DNA of 64,000 nucleotides, taken from NCBI GenBank assembly GCA_944548615.1, contig OX155964.1:13179615-13243614 (forward strand), read 5' to 3'. This stretch comes from Micropterix aruncella. Its lineage: Eukaryota > Arthropoda > Insecta > Lepidoptera > Micropterigidae. Position numbers and translations under genes: made by a program. The number at the start of each line of letters is the position of its first letter. The stretch's first letter is position 1. A model generated the notes under the pieces. The model was not told the DNA's origin. It worked only from the letters and a program-made list of their open reading frames with translations, and did not search any database. Positions 23,126-33,930 of the stretch are shown here, in pieces.

Positions 23126-23654
23126 CTATGCTACCGGGACGGCGTAATGTCTACTTAACCACCTGCAGCTAAACATCAGCAAATACCACTCCAATGTTTT
23201 TAGGAGGAAAACTGTTTATGCAATAGTAGAAACTACTGTTTATGCAATAGTCGAATTTAATTAAAATCTCAACTAGGTACCTTGGGGTAACCTAGATGAA
23301 AAACTTCCATCGGTTGAACACATTGATATAATCACCAAAATAGCCTTTGTTATATTATGTTTTATTACCAGAATCGCCAAACTAGTCCCTAATTTAAAAA
23401 CTGTTAACGCTTTACTATGCGTATGTCCATCCTCATTTTTAGTATTGCACTTAACCACCCATATATGCCAGGAACTATTTTGGGATGGGTTTATGTTGAT
23501 AGGTCTCTTATTGATTACAGTATTGATTACTTTTAGTTTATTTTTTTTCTGTTAAATTGGTATTTTCGTTAACTAGGGCTGTTCGAAAATGAAACAATGG
23601 GCAAATATCCTATATTCGTTATAGGTAAGTCAAACAAGGATGTTATAATGAGCT

Positions 23655-24060
23655 TATTTATTATTTATTATTATTTTCACGTGCAATCTACTAATTCTAT
23701 TTACAATGAACTAATTCTAAAAACACAAATAAGCCCATAATTAACCCAAATTTACTACAAAACTATGATACTTGTACAAAGCTTTACTAAATTTTATTAA
23801 ATACTTTGTTTTTTTCGGGAGTCGATATGATTTTTGCACGATGCGAACACGACACAACTGGCACTGTTTACTGTTTCAATCAAAGTGTCAATTCTGCTAA
23901 ATCTTCTTGCATTTAGGAGATTGTTCCATACTCTTGCGATAGATGGCAGGTTTTTGGATTTTACTGAGCTCACAAAGGATTTCCGATGTTTTTACAAAAG
24001 TACTATTTCTTGTTTCGTTTTCGAATCACTGGGCATATATGGGTTAAGTGATATAATATA
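23655..24060 (-). pseudogene. Possible LINE ORF2 C-terminus, decayed
   Basis: On the minus strand 23970-23785 reads SSVKSKNLPSIARVWNNLL, then IDTLIETVNSA and a stop. The R.WN.L...I..F pattern resembles the extreme C-terminus of several LINE ORF2 proteins. An (AAT)n tract lies downstream (TTTATTATTTATTATTATTTT at 23658-23678, plus strand), as expected for a 3' tail. Frameshifts upstream prevent firm assignment. The plus-strand ORF at 23834-24061 is its shadow. Confidence 0.35.
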
Positions 24061-24064
24061 AGGT

Positions 24065-24440
24065 ATGGTCCTCATGTGGATAGAAACGAGCGGATCCAAA
24101 ACAAATTCCGAAAATATTTGGACTTCAGATCGTATTCAAAATTTGACAATTAGACCGATATCGCTGAATTTCCTGACGTAACTTCGCTGCTTGAACGGAG
24201 GACGTACCATGATATGGCATACTTTTACAAAGTAGTCACCAATGTCATTGAAGACATGGACCTAATCTCTAAGATGAATATTCGAGTTCAATTCAAAACC
24301 ACAAGTCATACGGACTGCCATATTTCAACAGCAATTTGGACAGAATTCATTTATCAACCGAACATGCAAGGTATGTAATGAAAAATATGCATCATTTGAT
24401 CTAATTATCAGTCAAAGAGCGGTTTTTTTACTCTAAGAAG
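24065..24440 (+). pseudogene. Broken LINE ORF2, C-terminal part
   Basis: The frame from 24070 reads RIQNKFRKYLDFRSYSKF, then TSLLERRTYHDMAYFYKVV and LISKMNIRVQFKTTSHTDC. The sequence Q.KF.RYL, L..RR...D..F.YKV, then I...V is that of a Jockey/CR1-type ORF2 C-terminus. An in-frame stop near 24150 and loss of everything upstream show it is dead. It lies head to head with the minus-strand fragment ending at 24060. Confidence 0.6.
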
Positions 24441-24937
24441 ATCTGAGAGATCACTATATTTATATATTTTATATGCATACACCTATACAGGTATATACAT
24501 ATACGTCTATTTATTGTATGTAATATATAAATATTATTTTTTATCAAAGCAATGTGCAACTTCTGGTCATATTCTCCTGTGCTGTTTTTCATCCACTGCC
24601 CCCATCCACTGCCACTCTTCCCCTCCTCGCCATCTTTTAAATAAACATAAATATTTCGAGAGGGTATACTAAGTAAATGGAAATTGTTTTCAGTCTACGA
24701 TTTATTTTCCACGATTCTAGATATCACCCCATCTGACCTTTTCCTGTTTGCCAAAACCTAATTACCATTTCGTTTAAGTCGCTTTAACCCTATTAAAGCC
24801 ATAAGACATATTTTGGAGAGTGGGCTGAAAATTAATTATCAGGAAATGCTTATAAGAAGTGTTTCCATGACTTTATTATTCATTAGCGTAAGTATAGCGA
24901 TTCAAATTTGGTGTATATACATTTTAAAAGAGATAAA

Positions 24938-25630
24938 GAGCCCAATTGCGTTTCATAGTTAACTACACCTGGAAATTAGTTCAAGCGAACGAGAAAAGCA
25001 ATACGCTGCAGCAGAATATGAAATGAACAATCGTCGATTTTCCCGCTTTAAAACTCCCTGTCGAACTTACAGCCGTCCGAATAAGTTTGAACACGTTTCG
25101 TGCGGTCTTCAGATTCAGCTGCTTTAACTTCGGCGGGTAGTTTTAATGCGGAAAATTGACAACCGTTCAAATATGTATTTATTGTATTTATGTATTACTA
25201 TATATTGGTGTTGGGTTTAATAATAATTTCTTACTACTATATAATTTTTTTGTATGTTGGTATAACTCTTTGTGCTTGTGTATTTGTATTATGCAAGAAT
25301 GAACTTTATACCAATAATAATTATATAACCGAACGTCATACATGTCAGCTCGCAATATGCTAAGTCAAATATCAGCATCCCTAGATAAGGGCGTTCTTGC
25401 TCAGTTAGGTATGCGATGAGCCAACGGCTATGGGTTCAACTTGTTTTTCCTGCACGTTTTATTGTACTGTATACCGAATATCATAGCCATTCGTCTGTAA
25501 ATCATGTTGTTTAAAATAAAAAAAAATATAAAAATCACGTTCCGTTTTAACTTATTGCTTTTTCAAGTTTACATGAACTAATTTTCGATTTTAACTCAAG
25601 CGGAAAAAACGCAATCGAGCCCAATATAAA
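24938..25630. mobile_element. GGGCCCGATTGCG-family MITE, interrupted copy
   Basis: The left end AGCCCAATTGCGTTTCATAGTTAACT (24939-24964) and inner AGCGAACGAGAAAAGCAATACGCT match the complete family member at 27357. The opposite end AAAAAACGCAATCGAGCCCAATA lies at 25605-25628. The arms are farther apart than in the complete copy, and 25180-25550 looks like inserted AT-rich DNA. Confidence 0.5.
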
Positions 25631-26349
25631 TTTCAATGATGACCAATAGTTTGGTCACCATTGAAATTTAACTACCGGCACTAAAAAACTACTAAAAAAC
25701 TACCGGCATTATGACGCGAGCGCAGTCGTAGGTACAACTTCTAGACTTTAAAAGCTGCATTTTATTTAACCTGCTCTGGCAGCCGACCGACTTACCGACT
25801 TACCGACCTAACCTCTATAAAACCCCTTTGATTAAAAAGTTAATTGGGTGAATAGAGCGAACGAACGACTATTACCATCGCCGTAGCCTTGGCCTCCAGA
25901 AAAAATAATTAATTATTATCGCATATCTTTAGTTGAGATTAGGTAAAACCTACAAAAGTAATAAATCTGTATTTTATATGATGACCTCCGTGAAACCCAC
26001 GTTTTTGTTAGCTTTGGAATTTACTCGGATGTACTATTAGTCACCAATAGAATAACAAAAAGAAATTGCCTAAATTGCCTAAAAATGAAGTCCTTGAAAA
26101 CAAGCAAAAATCGTAAGCCATTATATAATCGGCATTAAATGGAACATACTATTCTGTTTTTTTTTGTCAAATTCGTAAATCTTATCTATAGGTATATAGC
26201 GGTAGTATAATATCACCAATGGACAAAATTAGCGTTATTTTAGCTACAGCTAGATAGCGCATCGTGACAATGACGCATCGCATCGGCGCATCGTGCATAT
26301 AGCTATTTATACCGTTTTAAAAAAAAAAATACGTGTGGCACTCGGAGAC
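25631..26349. other. AT-rich DNA without a recognisable gene
   Basis: Local repeats of CTACTAAAAAACTACCGGCA (25680-25712) and GACTTACCGACTTACCGACC (25789-25808). No coding features. Confidence 0.35.
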
Positions 26350-26955
26350 TGCCGCGGTAAAGCTATTGCATAGCATTTTTTAACAACTTATGCAATTATA
26401 ATTATTTATTTATTTTATTTATGCAGTATCAAGAAAATTTTTTCTGATATCAGATAACTGCGCTCTATCGGAAAACGTTGAAATTATTCCGAATCGGAAA
26501 ACGTTGAAATTATTCCGAATCGATTCGGAATAATTTAAACGTCTTCCGATAGAGCGCACGAATTTTATTCGATAAAGCAAAAAAACGGATATTATTCTTT
26601 GACTATTCAAAAAAAACCGTAGATAAAAAGATAGATAATTAAATTATCTTTAAAATGGTGCAGGTTTCATAATAATACGCCCGATAGTATTTGCGTAGTA
26701 GTCGTTTTTGTGTTCGGTTAGACCTAATTTCACAAATTAATTACACTATGTAATATAAACAAAATCTAAAATATTTAAACCTAAATATATTAGGAAAATG
26801 TTCTTGTTTAACATATATTTTTTTCGAATCGTAATCAGTACTCGTTTAGACGTAATTATCAGTTTAAAATAATTAAATTTCGTTAAGAAATTTCTTCATT
26901 CGGTCGCCGCGCTGGCCTAGGCCAGCGATAAAAGCTATGCAATAGCTTAAAAAAA
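26350..26955. mobile_element. Repeat with GCTATTGCATAGC ends and a central hairpin
   Basis: The outer ends are inverted: TAAAGCTATTGCATAGC (26359-26375) and AAAGCTATGCAATAGCTT (26931-26948). Near the left side a palindrome pairs GCGCTCTATCGG (26460-26471) with CCGATAGAGCGC (26547-26558), enclosing a duplicated GGAAAACGTTGAAATTATTCCGAATC. 26520-26950 is present in reverse complement at 63545-63960. No transposase is encoded. Confidence 0.65.
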
Positions 26956-27112
26956 ACAAAAATTTAAAAAAATATATATCAAAAGTTGCTGAGTTTGTCG
27001 TACTGATTCTCCCGCTACAACGATGTCACTAATGAACAACTTTACCGCCGTTAGTATTCAAAAGGCAGCCGCGGACGTATATAAGGGCTTTTTGGGCTGC
27101 AGCCCAGGGCCC

Positions 27113-27150
27113 CGTGGATATAAAGGGCCCCAGAGGGCCCTTTATATCCA
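27113..27150. repeat. Perfect 16-bp hairpin
   Basis: GTGGATATAAAGGGCC (27113-27128), a 6-nt loop, then its exact reverse complement GGCCCTTTATATCCAC (27135-27150). Confidence 0.85.
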
Positions 27151-27356
27151 CAAGGCCTCTTTAAGATTTTTTTAACATTGCCAATCACTAGCTGTGAATC
27201 GAAGCGCTCTTTCTCCAGGATGTCGTACATAAAAAAAACAAATATAGGACAACAATATCAAATTATCGACTAAATCATTTATCAGTTATTTCCATAAATT
27301 GCGATTTAACAATGGACTTACAATGTCACGAGTTGCTAATAATGTATATACATAAT

Positions 27357-27650
27357 GGGCCCGATTGCGTTTCTTCGTGAACTAAAATCGGAAATTAGTC
27401 CGTGTGAACGAGAGAGTGCAATACGCTAGAGCGGAGTGTGAGATTACCGTTGTCACTTTTTCGCATTAAAACTGCCCGCCAAGGTCAAATCTTACACCGC
27501 ACGAAATATGCTCGAATTTATTCTGACGAGTTCGTCAGGTAGTATTTATCGACGATCGTTCATTTCATATTCCGCTCTAACGTATTGCTCTGTCTCGTTC
27601 GCTTGGACTAATTTTAGTTTTAGTTCACAAAGAAACGCAATCGGGCCCAA
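27357..27650. mobile_element. Complete palindromic MITE, GGGCCCGATTGCG ends
   Basis: The left end GGGCCCGATTGCGTTTCTTC and the right end GAAACGCAATCGGGCCC are inverted copies. The arms continue inward for nearly 100 bp (GAACGAGAGAGTGCAATACGCT against its complement in CGTATTGCTCTGTCTCGTTCG). AAT flanks both sides and may be a 3-bp duplication, which would fit PIF/Harbinger-type elements. Eroded relatives are at 20495-20770 and 24938-25630. No coding capacity. Confidence 0.75.
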
Positions 27651-27785
27651 TATATAATAAGAATTCAATCAACAGGTCAAGTCAACTAATTGACAAAATG
27701 GCAATTAGTTGATTAATTAGGCAGGCCTCCAAGTAATATTAGCCCAGGGCCCCACAAACTCACGGTCCGCCCTTGTCAAAAGGTC

Positions 27786-28700
27786 ACATGTATGTGCAAA
27801 GGTTTTGTGAAAATATGGCAATGACGCATGTCCTATCTTATAGAAATACATAGTATATTTTCAGCTTACTAATACGTTTACCGAACGCACACATTTTATC
27901 ACTGGCTCTATTGATGTATTCTGCTGTCAATCATAAAACCAAATCCCTTAGCAAAAAAATGGGACATTCACTAGTTTATCTCTTTTACCAGAATGTGACA
28001 GCTGTTGTGATTGTTGAGGCTGTGATTGTTAGACCAAAGACCGACACATTACAGATATGCAGCCATGAGCCACTAGATATTTCTAATAGTAAATATACAA
28101 ATAAATCGGAGAGTGATAAGCCAATGACCATGAATTATTATTATTTTCATGTTTGTTTTAAAAAATCCTTCTCCACCACTCCAAATGAAAAAATGTGATT
28201 TTCTCTCAGTTGACAGTTTTAACCTTGTGATCGGTCTAAATAATAATATTTTATAATCCCGATAAAAGCATCATCTTAAAATGATATACCTATTTATTTG
28301 TTATGTGTAAGCATCATAAGGTGTTACTTAGGAATATTGTGGGAAAAACCAAGTTAGAATCAATAAACAGCTAAAATTGTTTGTCGAAATGCGAATTGCT
28401 TCATAAGTATCATTACAAACCTACACTATATTCATAAAGTATCTTTTGAGTGCTGAAACGAATAAGAGCCGATTTATATATGAGACCTGTAAGTAAATGT
28501 AAAAGTATGAGTAAAACCGTCGGTTTGCTCAATAAACCACACATTTTGCGTTTCAATATGTAACCGATATCGGTAGATCGTACCAACTAACCGACAATAG
28601 TCGGTTTCCTTTATACAAAATGATATATAAATGTAACCGGTCTAATTCGGGCAGTTACTTGAAGGGAGGGGGGGAGTCGGGTTATTGGGTTATTATTGAT
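27786..28700. other. No supported gene
   Basis: A 95-codon frame at 27911-28198 has no recognisable domain or codon bias. I treat it as unproven. The rest is AT-rich. Confidence 0.3.
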
Positions 28701-28718
28701 GTTGAATTAGGATTAGGA

Positions 28719-28752
28719 TGACAGCATGTTGCCGGCTGGCAACATGCTGTCA
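28719..28752. repeat. Perfect 15-bp hairpin at the edge of a minisatellite
   Basis: TGACAGCATGTTGCC (28719-28733), a 4-nt loop GGCT, then GGCAACATGCTGTCA (28738-28752). Confidence 0.85.
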
Positions 28753-28990
28753 CATGTATGCTGACAACAGGCTACCTCCAGGATTCCGGTACCATGCTGA
28801 CAAAAATATGCCGGCACCGAGCTGACACCAGGATGAAGGTATCAGTTAGCCATCAGGATGTTGGTAAAAGGCAGGTAACTGGATGGCTGAACCATGCTGA
28901 CACTGGGATGCTGAACCTGTCATCACAAAGCTGGCACCAGGATAGCACCAGGATGCTGATACTGGTGTAAAACCAGGATGTTGGCACTAG
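28753..28990 (+). repeat. Degenerate minisatellite of (CCAGGATGCTGACA)-type units
   Basis: About fifteen imperfect units of 14-18 bp containing CAGGATG and GCTGACA follow one another. The 70-codon frame here (tandem TRM/DTGML peptides) is a repeat translation. Confidence 0.65.
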
Positions 28991-30061
28991 TTTGACTATA
29001 GGGTATTATTCTGTTTCTCCAAGCGCATAAAGATCGAGGATCAGGAACTATGGCGACTTTATCTTAGTACATTTAGCTTACCATTGTCTACGCTCATAAC
29101 CGAACTTCAGCAAAGTGGGAAATATCTTCACACATCAACGTCTCTGTTTTTACAAAAAAAGTGCCAACGGAAGCCTTTGAGAAAATGATTAAAAGAAATA
29201 ATTATCATCTGTCTGGTAAAAAATCCATTTTATAGTATAATAAAGAATTTTCTAAAGAATTCATATTACAAAACGAAAATTCTGTTAAATTTTACAACAC
29301 ATAATGATAACATGATAGTCGACATTACTTTAATGTTTGGTCTTGACGAAAGCATATTGCTAGATTTGCCATTTTTACTCAATTAATTTATCTTGAAGTC
29401 TCATATGATTTCACGACTATTAATAATTTATTCTGATATTTTTATAATGTTTATTATTACATTTTACATGAATTCATGACTATTATTAATTCTGATATAT
29501 TTTTAGATGATAGTCATTTTATCCTATGTTCATCCTATCCTATCCTATCCCAGTGTTTCCTTTATACAAGCCGAAAAGCCCGGCTTGCTTTTTTATTAAA
29601 AAGATCGCTAAAATAAATGAATTTATGAGCGCCTATTGCTATTGCTATCTAGCTGTAAAACAGGTTATCGACAATGCAACAATTCGCTGCAATTTTACCG
29701 AGTTGAGTTCAGCTAGTCATCTCGCTCGCACACATGGGCTTGCAACGGGGCTTTCAAAATCAGTGGTCCTTTCATTCTAATCTGTGGCAAATTAAGCAAA
29801 ACAATATATGTATCTATATGACTTTTGTATTGACGAATAAGTCAGCCTTGCGTTAGCATAATGTAGAATGCGAGCGTGTTCCGTATTTGGTTCCGTTTGT
29901 TTTGAGCAAGTGACAGATCCGATTTTTTATTGTATAATTTCAACTGATTTGAGGTTTTTATTGTCTGATAAACAATGGAAAAAATTGTCCCTTGTGGTGA
30001 GTTCTGTCTTAAATTGATTTTACTCGCTCAAGCAAATAAAACACTTGAGGTATGCGACTGC
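28991..30061. other. AT-rich DNA without a recognisable gene
   Basis: A short (CCTAT)n run lies at 29521-29550. The 84-codon frame at 29526 has no recognisable content. Confidence 0.35.
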
Positions 30062-30079
30062 TGATAAGTATATGTTAAA
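30062..30079. repeat. Target-site duplication of the 30-33 kb LINE (3' side)
   Basis: TGATAAGTATATGTTAAA is repeated exactly at 33608-33625. Confidence 0.9.
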
Positions 30080-30592
30080 TTATGTCTACGACTGCTGATT
30101 TATTTATTTATTTATTTATTTATTTATTATAAAAGGTACACAAACAATACTCTAATATTACATGGCTATCGCTAACATTTTTACTTTGTTTCTAATTAGG
30201 GTATAATATTATATGCGTACTCCGCTTGCTTAATTTATAATTGCGTATGTGCCGTATCTCATGATTTACAAAATTATCAAAATTATCAAAAATTATCAGC
30301 ACAAAAATTAATATCCTTAAAAATTATCAAAACAAAAATTAAAAATTTTAGAAATAAGTTTACAGTGAATTCTGAAAAACAATTAAACAATGAAATGGTA
30401 AAAAATAGATCAAATATTGTCTGGAATAAAATAATAAAAACATAAAAATTATCAAAACAAAAATTAAAAATTTTAGAAATAAGTTTATAGTGAATTCTGA
30501 AAAACAGTTAAACAATTAAATGGTAAAAAAAATAGATCGAATAATGTCTGGAATAAAAATACTAAAAACATACGGTAAATTATCAATTTGTT

Positions 30593-33454
30593 TCATAATA
30601 CGTTATTTATAATGGACTTAACTACTAATGGTCCCAGGTTGAAGAAATCAATGTTATCGGTTATAGTGTTGTATAACCGGCATGTACGTGAGATAGGATT
30701 GTGGAAAGATTGATTTGTCTGCGAAGTGGGAAGGTGAAATGTTAAGTGCTGCCTCAGTCGCCTGGATGGTACGTTGAAATTTAACGCTTCTAATAAATCT
30801 GGTGAGTCTATCCCGCCGTTAAGAAGTTTATGCAGAAACATTAGACTTCCGCACTCTCTCCTCTTTCTAAGAGTAAAAATCTTAAAATAATTTAAACGCT
30901 CTTCATAAGAGTAGAGAGTGCGTGATAGGCCGGTTTTATAGGTTACCATACGCATATACTTCCTCTGCACAGACTCTATCGCTTCCGAATGCACCTCATA
31001 GTATGGATTCCAAATTATGGAACCAAACTCCAGTTGGCTGCGTACAAGAGAATTATAGAGCAAGTTAAAAGAGTTAATATTTTTAAACGGTTTAGTAACC
31101 CTATATATAAAACCCAGTGTTCGCTCGCTCTTACTTACTACATTGTTGATATGCTCTCTAAAAGTCAGGTGCTCGTCGTGAAGTATTCCTAGATCTCTTA
31201 CACTTTTTGTAGATTTTAGTGTTGAATTGCCGATAGAGTAAGGGTAGTCTTTAATTTGCTTATTTCTAGTGAAACGAATAATTTGACATTTTTCAACATT
31301 CAGTTCCATTCTATTAGATTCACACCATTTTTTCAATTCGCAAAGATCTTTCTGTAGTGCATTGCAATCCTCCATTGTCAGTATTTCTTTGAATATTTTT
31401 AAATCATCTGCATACATTAGATGCCGACAGCGTAGACTCTTAGAGAGATCATCAATGAATATTAAAAATAGAAGTGGTCCGAGATTTGATCCCTGAGGCA
31501 CACCAGATTTAACTAAGGCAGGGATCGATGTATATCCTTTCACACGAACAATTTGTGTCCTATTTGATAGGTACGACTTCATCCATCTAAGTAGGTTACC
31601 GTGAATACCGTTATTTGCAAGTTTCATATGTAATATGTCATGATTAACTTTGTCAAAAGCTTTAGCGAAGTCGGTATACACGGCATCCACCTGGTGTTTC
31701 CTATTAAACGCGGATGAAATGTACTGGTTGTACTCCAACAGGTTAGTTTCCACCGATCGGTTTTTGGTGAATCCATGCTGGTACGGACAGATTATATGTT
31801 TAAAATGTCGTGTAACATGATCACAGACAAGAGATTCGAATATCTTTCCGAAACAGGAGAGTATGCTTATTGGTCTGTAGTTAGATACTGAATTCCTGTC
31901 TCCGGATTTATGAATCGGTATGATATTAGCAATCTTCCACTGCGATGGAAATATTCCTATCTCAAGACATTTATTATATATAATGTGCAATGGCTGTACG
32001 ATTTCTGCTGAACATTTTTTAATGAATAAGGGAGGGATTTCATCATGACCTGGACCTTTACTATCATCTAACATTTTTAACTTAGTTCTAATATCTATTT
32101 TATTAATAATAATATTGCATAGCGAGTAATTAGCACTCGAAACACACACACTTTGTTGAGTCAGCTGCACTGGGTTAGCATCAAAAACTGAGGAAAAGTA
32201 TTCCGAGAACAACTCGCTTATTCCGGATCCATCGTTGGCAGTTTTGGATTGAAAATACATAGTATCCGGTATCGCTGGTTTTGCTTTTTTTGCTTTTACG
32301 AATGACCAGAATGGTTTACTTGTCTTATTTAGAGACTCTTCAATTGTCTTAATATAGTCATTATAGCTTTCTTTTATCATTTTTTTACCTCTTTTTCTCA
32401 GCAAAGAAAATGTTTCGTAGTCGACCGCGTTGCCGTACCTTTTTGCCTTTTTTCTGAATTTTTCTTTTTCCTTCAGCAACTTTATACAGGATGTATTTAA
32501 CCATGCAGGATATTTTGAGGGTCTTTTGCTCTTGAATGGTATTGCTATTTTAATTATTTCCCACAGCTTGGAATAGAATGTTTCGACTAATAAATCTGGG
32601 TCATCACCCGTTAGGCATGTATACCAGTTAATTAGTGATAATAATTCAGTACATTTTTTGTAGTCGCCCTTAAAGAAATCATATCGAGCTGTTGCAGTAT
32701 TTTGAACCAGCTCGACGTTATATGCAAGTTTCAGATATATGTCTAGCGGTGGATGATGAGCGTCGACTCGGCTTATTGCTGTGGAACTTTTAACACATAT
32801 ATTGTCTTTGTCAGACAATATTAAATCTAAAATTCGATCGAAAGGGTTCTTGACATAGTTAGATTGGGTGAGGTTACCGGTCGACATAAGTTCCTGTAGG
32901 GCTATGGATTTTTGCCCTGAAAAATGTATTTCGCCTATATCCCCTCCATTTTCACAGATTCTGTTCCAATTGATATGCGGTAGATTGAAATCTCCAATGA
33001 TGACGTTTTGATTTTGTATTTCTGAGTTTATACAGATTTCTTGACATTTTGAAGTAAAACATTGAAATTTATTAATCGGGATGTTAGGTGGTAAATAGAC
33101 TGTACATATATTTAGAACCTTCTTTTTAGAATTATTCGGCTCTATTTGTATCCATAGATCTTCATTTTCCGTTTCCCATAATGGCATTCTTCTAGACTTG
33201 ATTGTATTCAGTACAGCCACCAGAACTCCGCCCCCGTTGTTATATTCGGATGCACTGGATTCCCGATCTCGCCGATATATGACATAACGTGAATCAAATA
33301 TTTCGCCATCGTATACACCAGAGTTCAGATTAGTTTCCGTCAGACAAATTATATGATAGTTGTTGTTTAACACCTCTAGGTTTATTTCTTGTAGTTTAGA
33401 TCGCATCCCCCGAATATTTTGGTAATAGATGTTATAGGAATTGAATTTTATATC
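30593..33454 (-). CDS. LINE ORF2: endonuclease and reverse transcriptase
   Basis: The frame is open from 33454, just after a TAA, while the first methionine is at 33406; numbering here is from that Met (937 residues). The codons before it read YNIYYQNIRG, the conserved opening of Jockey-type endonucleases, so the true N-terminus lies upstream or the start codon has been lost. Residues 1-230 form an apurinic-like endonuclease: E24 (LTETN), D139 and N141 (GDFNLP), D194 (LDLILSD), and D215 with H217/H218, where the family's usual SDH reads DAHH. Residues 480-760 are the RT, with D579 (TDFAKAF), GVPQGS (635-640) and YADD (665-668). The C-terminus has the standard LGF..R and RSQLEFG blocks. The protein nicks the target and copies its own RNA there. 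No internal stop or frameshift is seen. Confidence 0.9.
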   Translation of the reverse strand, partial: DIKFNSYNIYYQNIRGMRSKLQEINLEVLNNNYHIICLTETNLNSGVYDGEIFDSRYVIYRRDRESSASEYNNGGGVLVAVLNTIKSRRMPLWETENEDLWIQIEPNNSKKKVLNICTVYLPPNIPINKFQCFTSKCQEICINSEIQNQNVIIGDFNLPHINWNRICENGGDIGEIHFSGQKSIALQELMSTGNLTQSNYVKNPFDRILDLILSDKDNICVKSSTAISRVDAHHPPLDIYLKLAYNVELVQNTATARYDFFKGDYKKCTELLSLINWYTCLTGDDPDLLVETFYSKLWEIIKIAIPFKSKRPSKYPAWLNTSCIKLLKEKEKFRKKAKRYGNAVDYETFSLLRKRGKKMIKESYNDYIKTIEESLNKTSKPFWSFVKAKKAKPAIPDTMYFQSKTANDGSGISELFSEYFSSVFDANPVQLTQQSVCVSSANYSLCNIIINKIDIRTKLKMLDDSKGPGHDEIPPLFIKKCSAEIVQPLHIIYNKCLEIGIFPSQWKIANIIPIHKSGDRNSVSNYRPISILSCFGKIFESLVCDHVTRHFKHIICPYQHGFTKNRSVETNLLEYNQYISSAFNRKHQVDAVYTDFAKAFDKVNHDILHMKLANNGIHGNLLRWMKSYLSNRTQIVRVKGYTSIPALVKSGVPQGSNLGPLLFLIFIDDLSKSLRCRHLMYADDLKIFKEILTMEDCNALQKDLCELKKWCESNRMELNVEKCQIIRFTRNKQIKDYPYSIGNSTLKSTKSVRDLGILHDEHLTFREHINNVVSKSERTLGFIYRVTKPFKNINSFNLLYNSLVRSQLEFGSIIWNPYYEVHSEAIESVQRKYMRMVTYKTGLSRTLYSYEERLNYFKIFTLRKRRECGSLMFLHKLLNGGIDSPDLLEALNFNVPSRRLRQHLTFHLPTSQTNQSFHNPISRTCRLYNTITDNIDFFNLGPLVVKSIINNVL

Positions 33455-33492
33455 TTAACTTAATTAAGGCTTGCGTTGTGGTAGTAATATTG

Positions 33493-33606
33493 CTATTTCA
33501 AAGTGTGTAGCATCGTAATATTTTTAATGTTGATTGCTGGAGTGTTGTTATTTTTCCGCATAAATATAAGGCCATTTCGGATCCAGACGAATTCCCATTT
33601 GTTATT
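33493..33606 (-). pseudogene. Last 37 codons of LINE ORF1 (RNA-binding protein)
   Basis: The frame reads NNKWEFVWIRNGLIFMRKN, then TPAINIKNITML, ending in TAG at 33495-33493. The pattern (Y/F)VW(I/V).(N/D)G.I..RK....PA..I.. is the usual C-terminus of ORF1 proteins of Jockey-type elements in insects. The element is truncated in this exon by the target-site duplication at 33608, so ORF1 is lost and this copy could only move with help in trans. Confidence 0.7.
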
Positions 33607-33607
33607 T

Positions 33608-33625
33608 TGATAAGTATATGTTAAA
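33608..33625. repeat. Target-site duplication of the 30-33 kb LINE (5' side)
   Basis: An exact 18-bp match to 30062-30079, placed directly at the truncation point of ORF1. Confidence 0.9.
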
Positions 33626-33930
33626 GCATGCCTTCAGTGTGCTCTATTAAATCTACGGCACAAGCAGTAAATTTTAAACTGACGATTGAAGAATATAAAG
33701 GTACCACTTTTTTTAACTATGAAAACATGAAAAAAACACAAAAAGGTATGTCGGGCTTGCCCCATTCACCAACCCTGGGCACGCCACTGTCATATCCTAT
33801 GGTCATCCTATTCTAGGTCAGAGAAAAAGTTAGCGGAACTGGCCACTTATGTAACCATTTTTTTAAAAATAATTACAAGATTTAAAAATGAAACTCTTTT
33901 ACTGTAGGATAAAATTTGTTTTAACTATCG
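33626..33930. other. AT-rich DNA, no supported gene
   Basis: The frame at 33628-33816 starts with a possible coding-like stretch (VNFKLTIEEYKG) but has no recognisable family. I leave it unassigned. Confidence 0.3.

Larger units (their letters stand above)
27076..27785. mobile_element. Composite repeat with AGCCCAGGGCCCC flanks and a nested MITE
   Basis: AGCCCAGGGCCCC occurs at 27099-27111 and again at 27743-27755, with CCGCGGACG and CGGTCCGCCC nearby on the outer sides. The pair probably marks one older element that was later split by the MITE at 27357-27650. Confidence 0.4.
30080..33607 (-). mobile_element. Jockey-like non-LTR retrotransposon, 5'-truncated, near-intact
   Basis: The insertion is bounded by an exact 18-bp duplication. 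It runs right to left: the end of ORF1 (33606-33493), a 38-nt spacer, ORF2 (33454-30593), a 3' untranslated region of about 460 bp, and an (AAAT)n tail at 30099-30128 (plus strand TTTATT repeats). The 3' region holds a local duplication of about 122 bp (30318-30440 and 30441-30570). Between the tail and the target duplication lie about 20 extra bases. Eleven of these (CGACTGCTGAT, 30089-30099) copy sequence just outside the insertion (30055-30065), as if the reverse transcriptase had switched template during target priming. The low decay suggests a fairly recent insertion. Confidence 0.9.

Noticed and set aside
27911..28198. 95-codon plus-strand ORF as a host gene
   Set aside because: No codon bias, domain, or start/stop context beyond chance for AT-rich DNA.
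30989..31192. 67-codon plus-strand ORF
   Set aside because: Antisense to the LINE ORF2 that is clearly coding on the minus strand.
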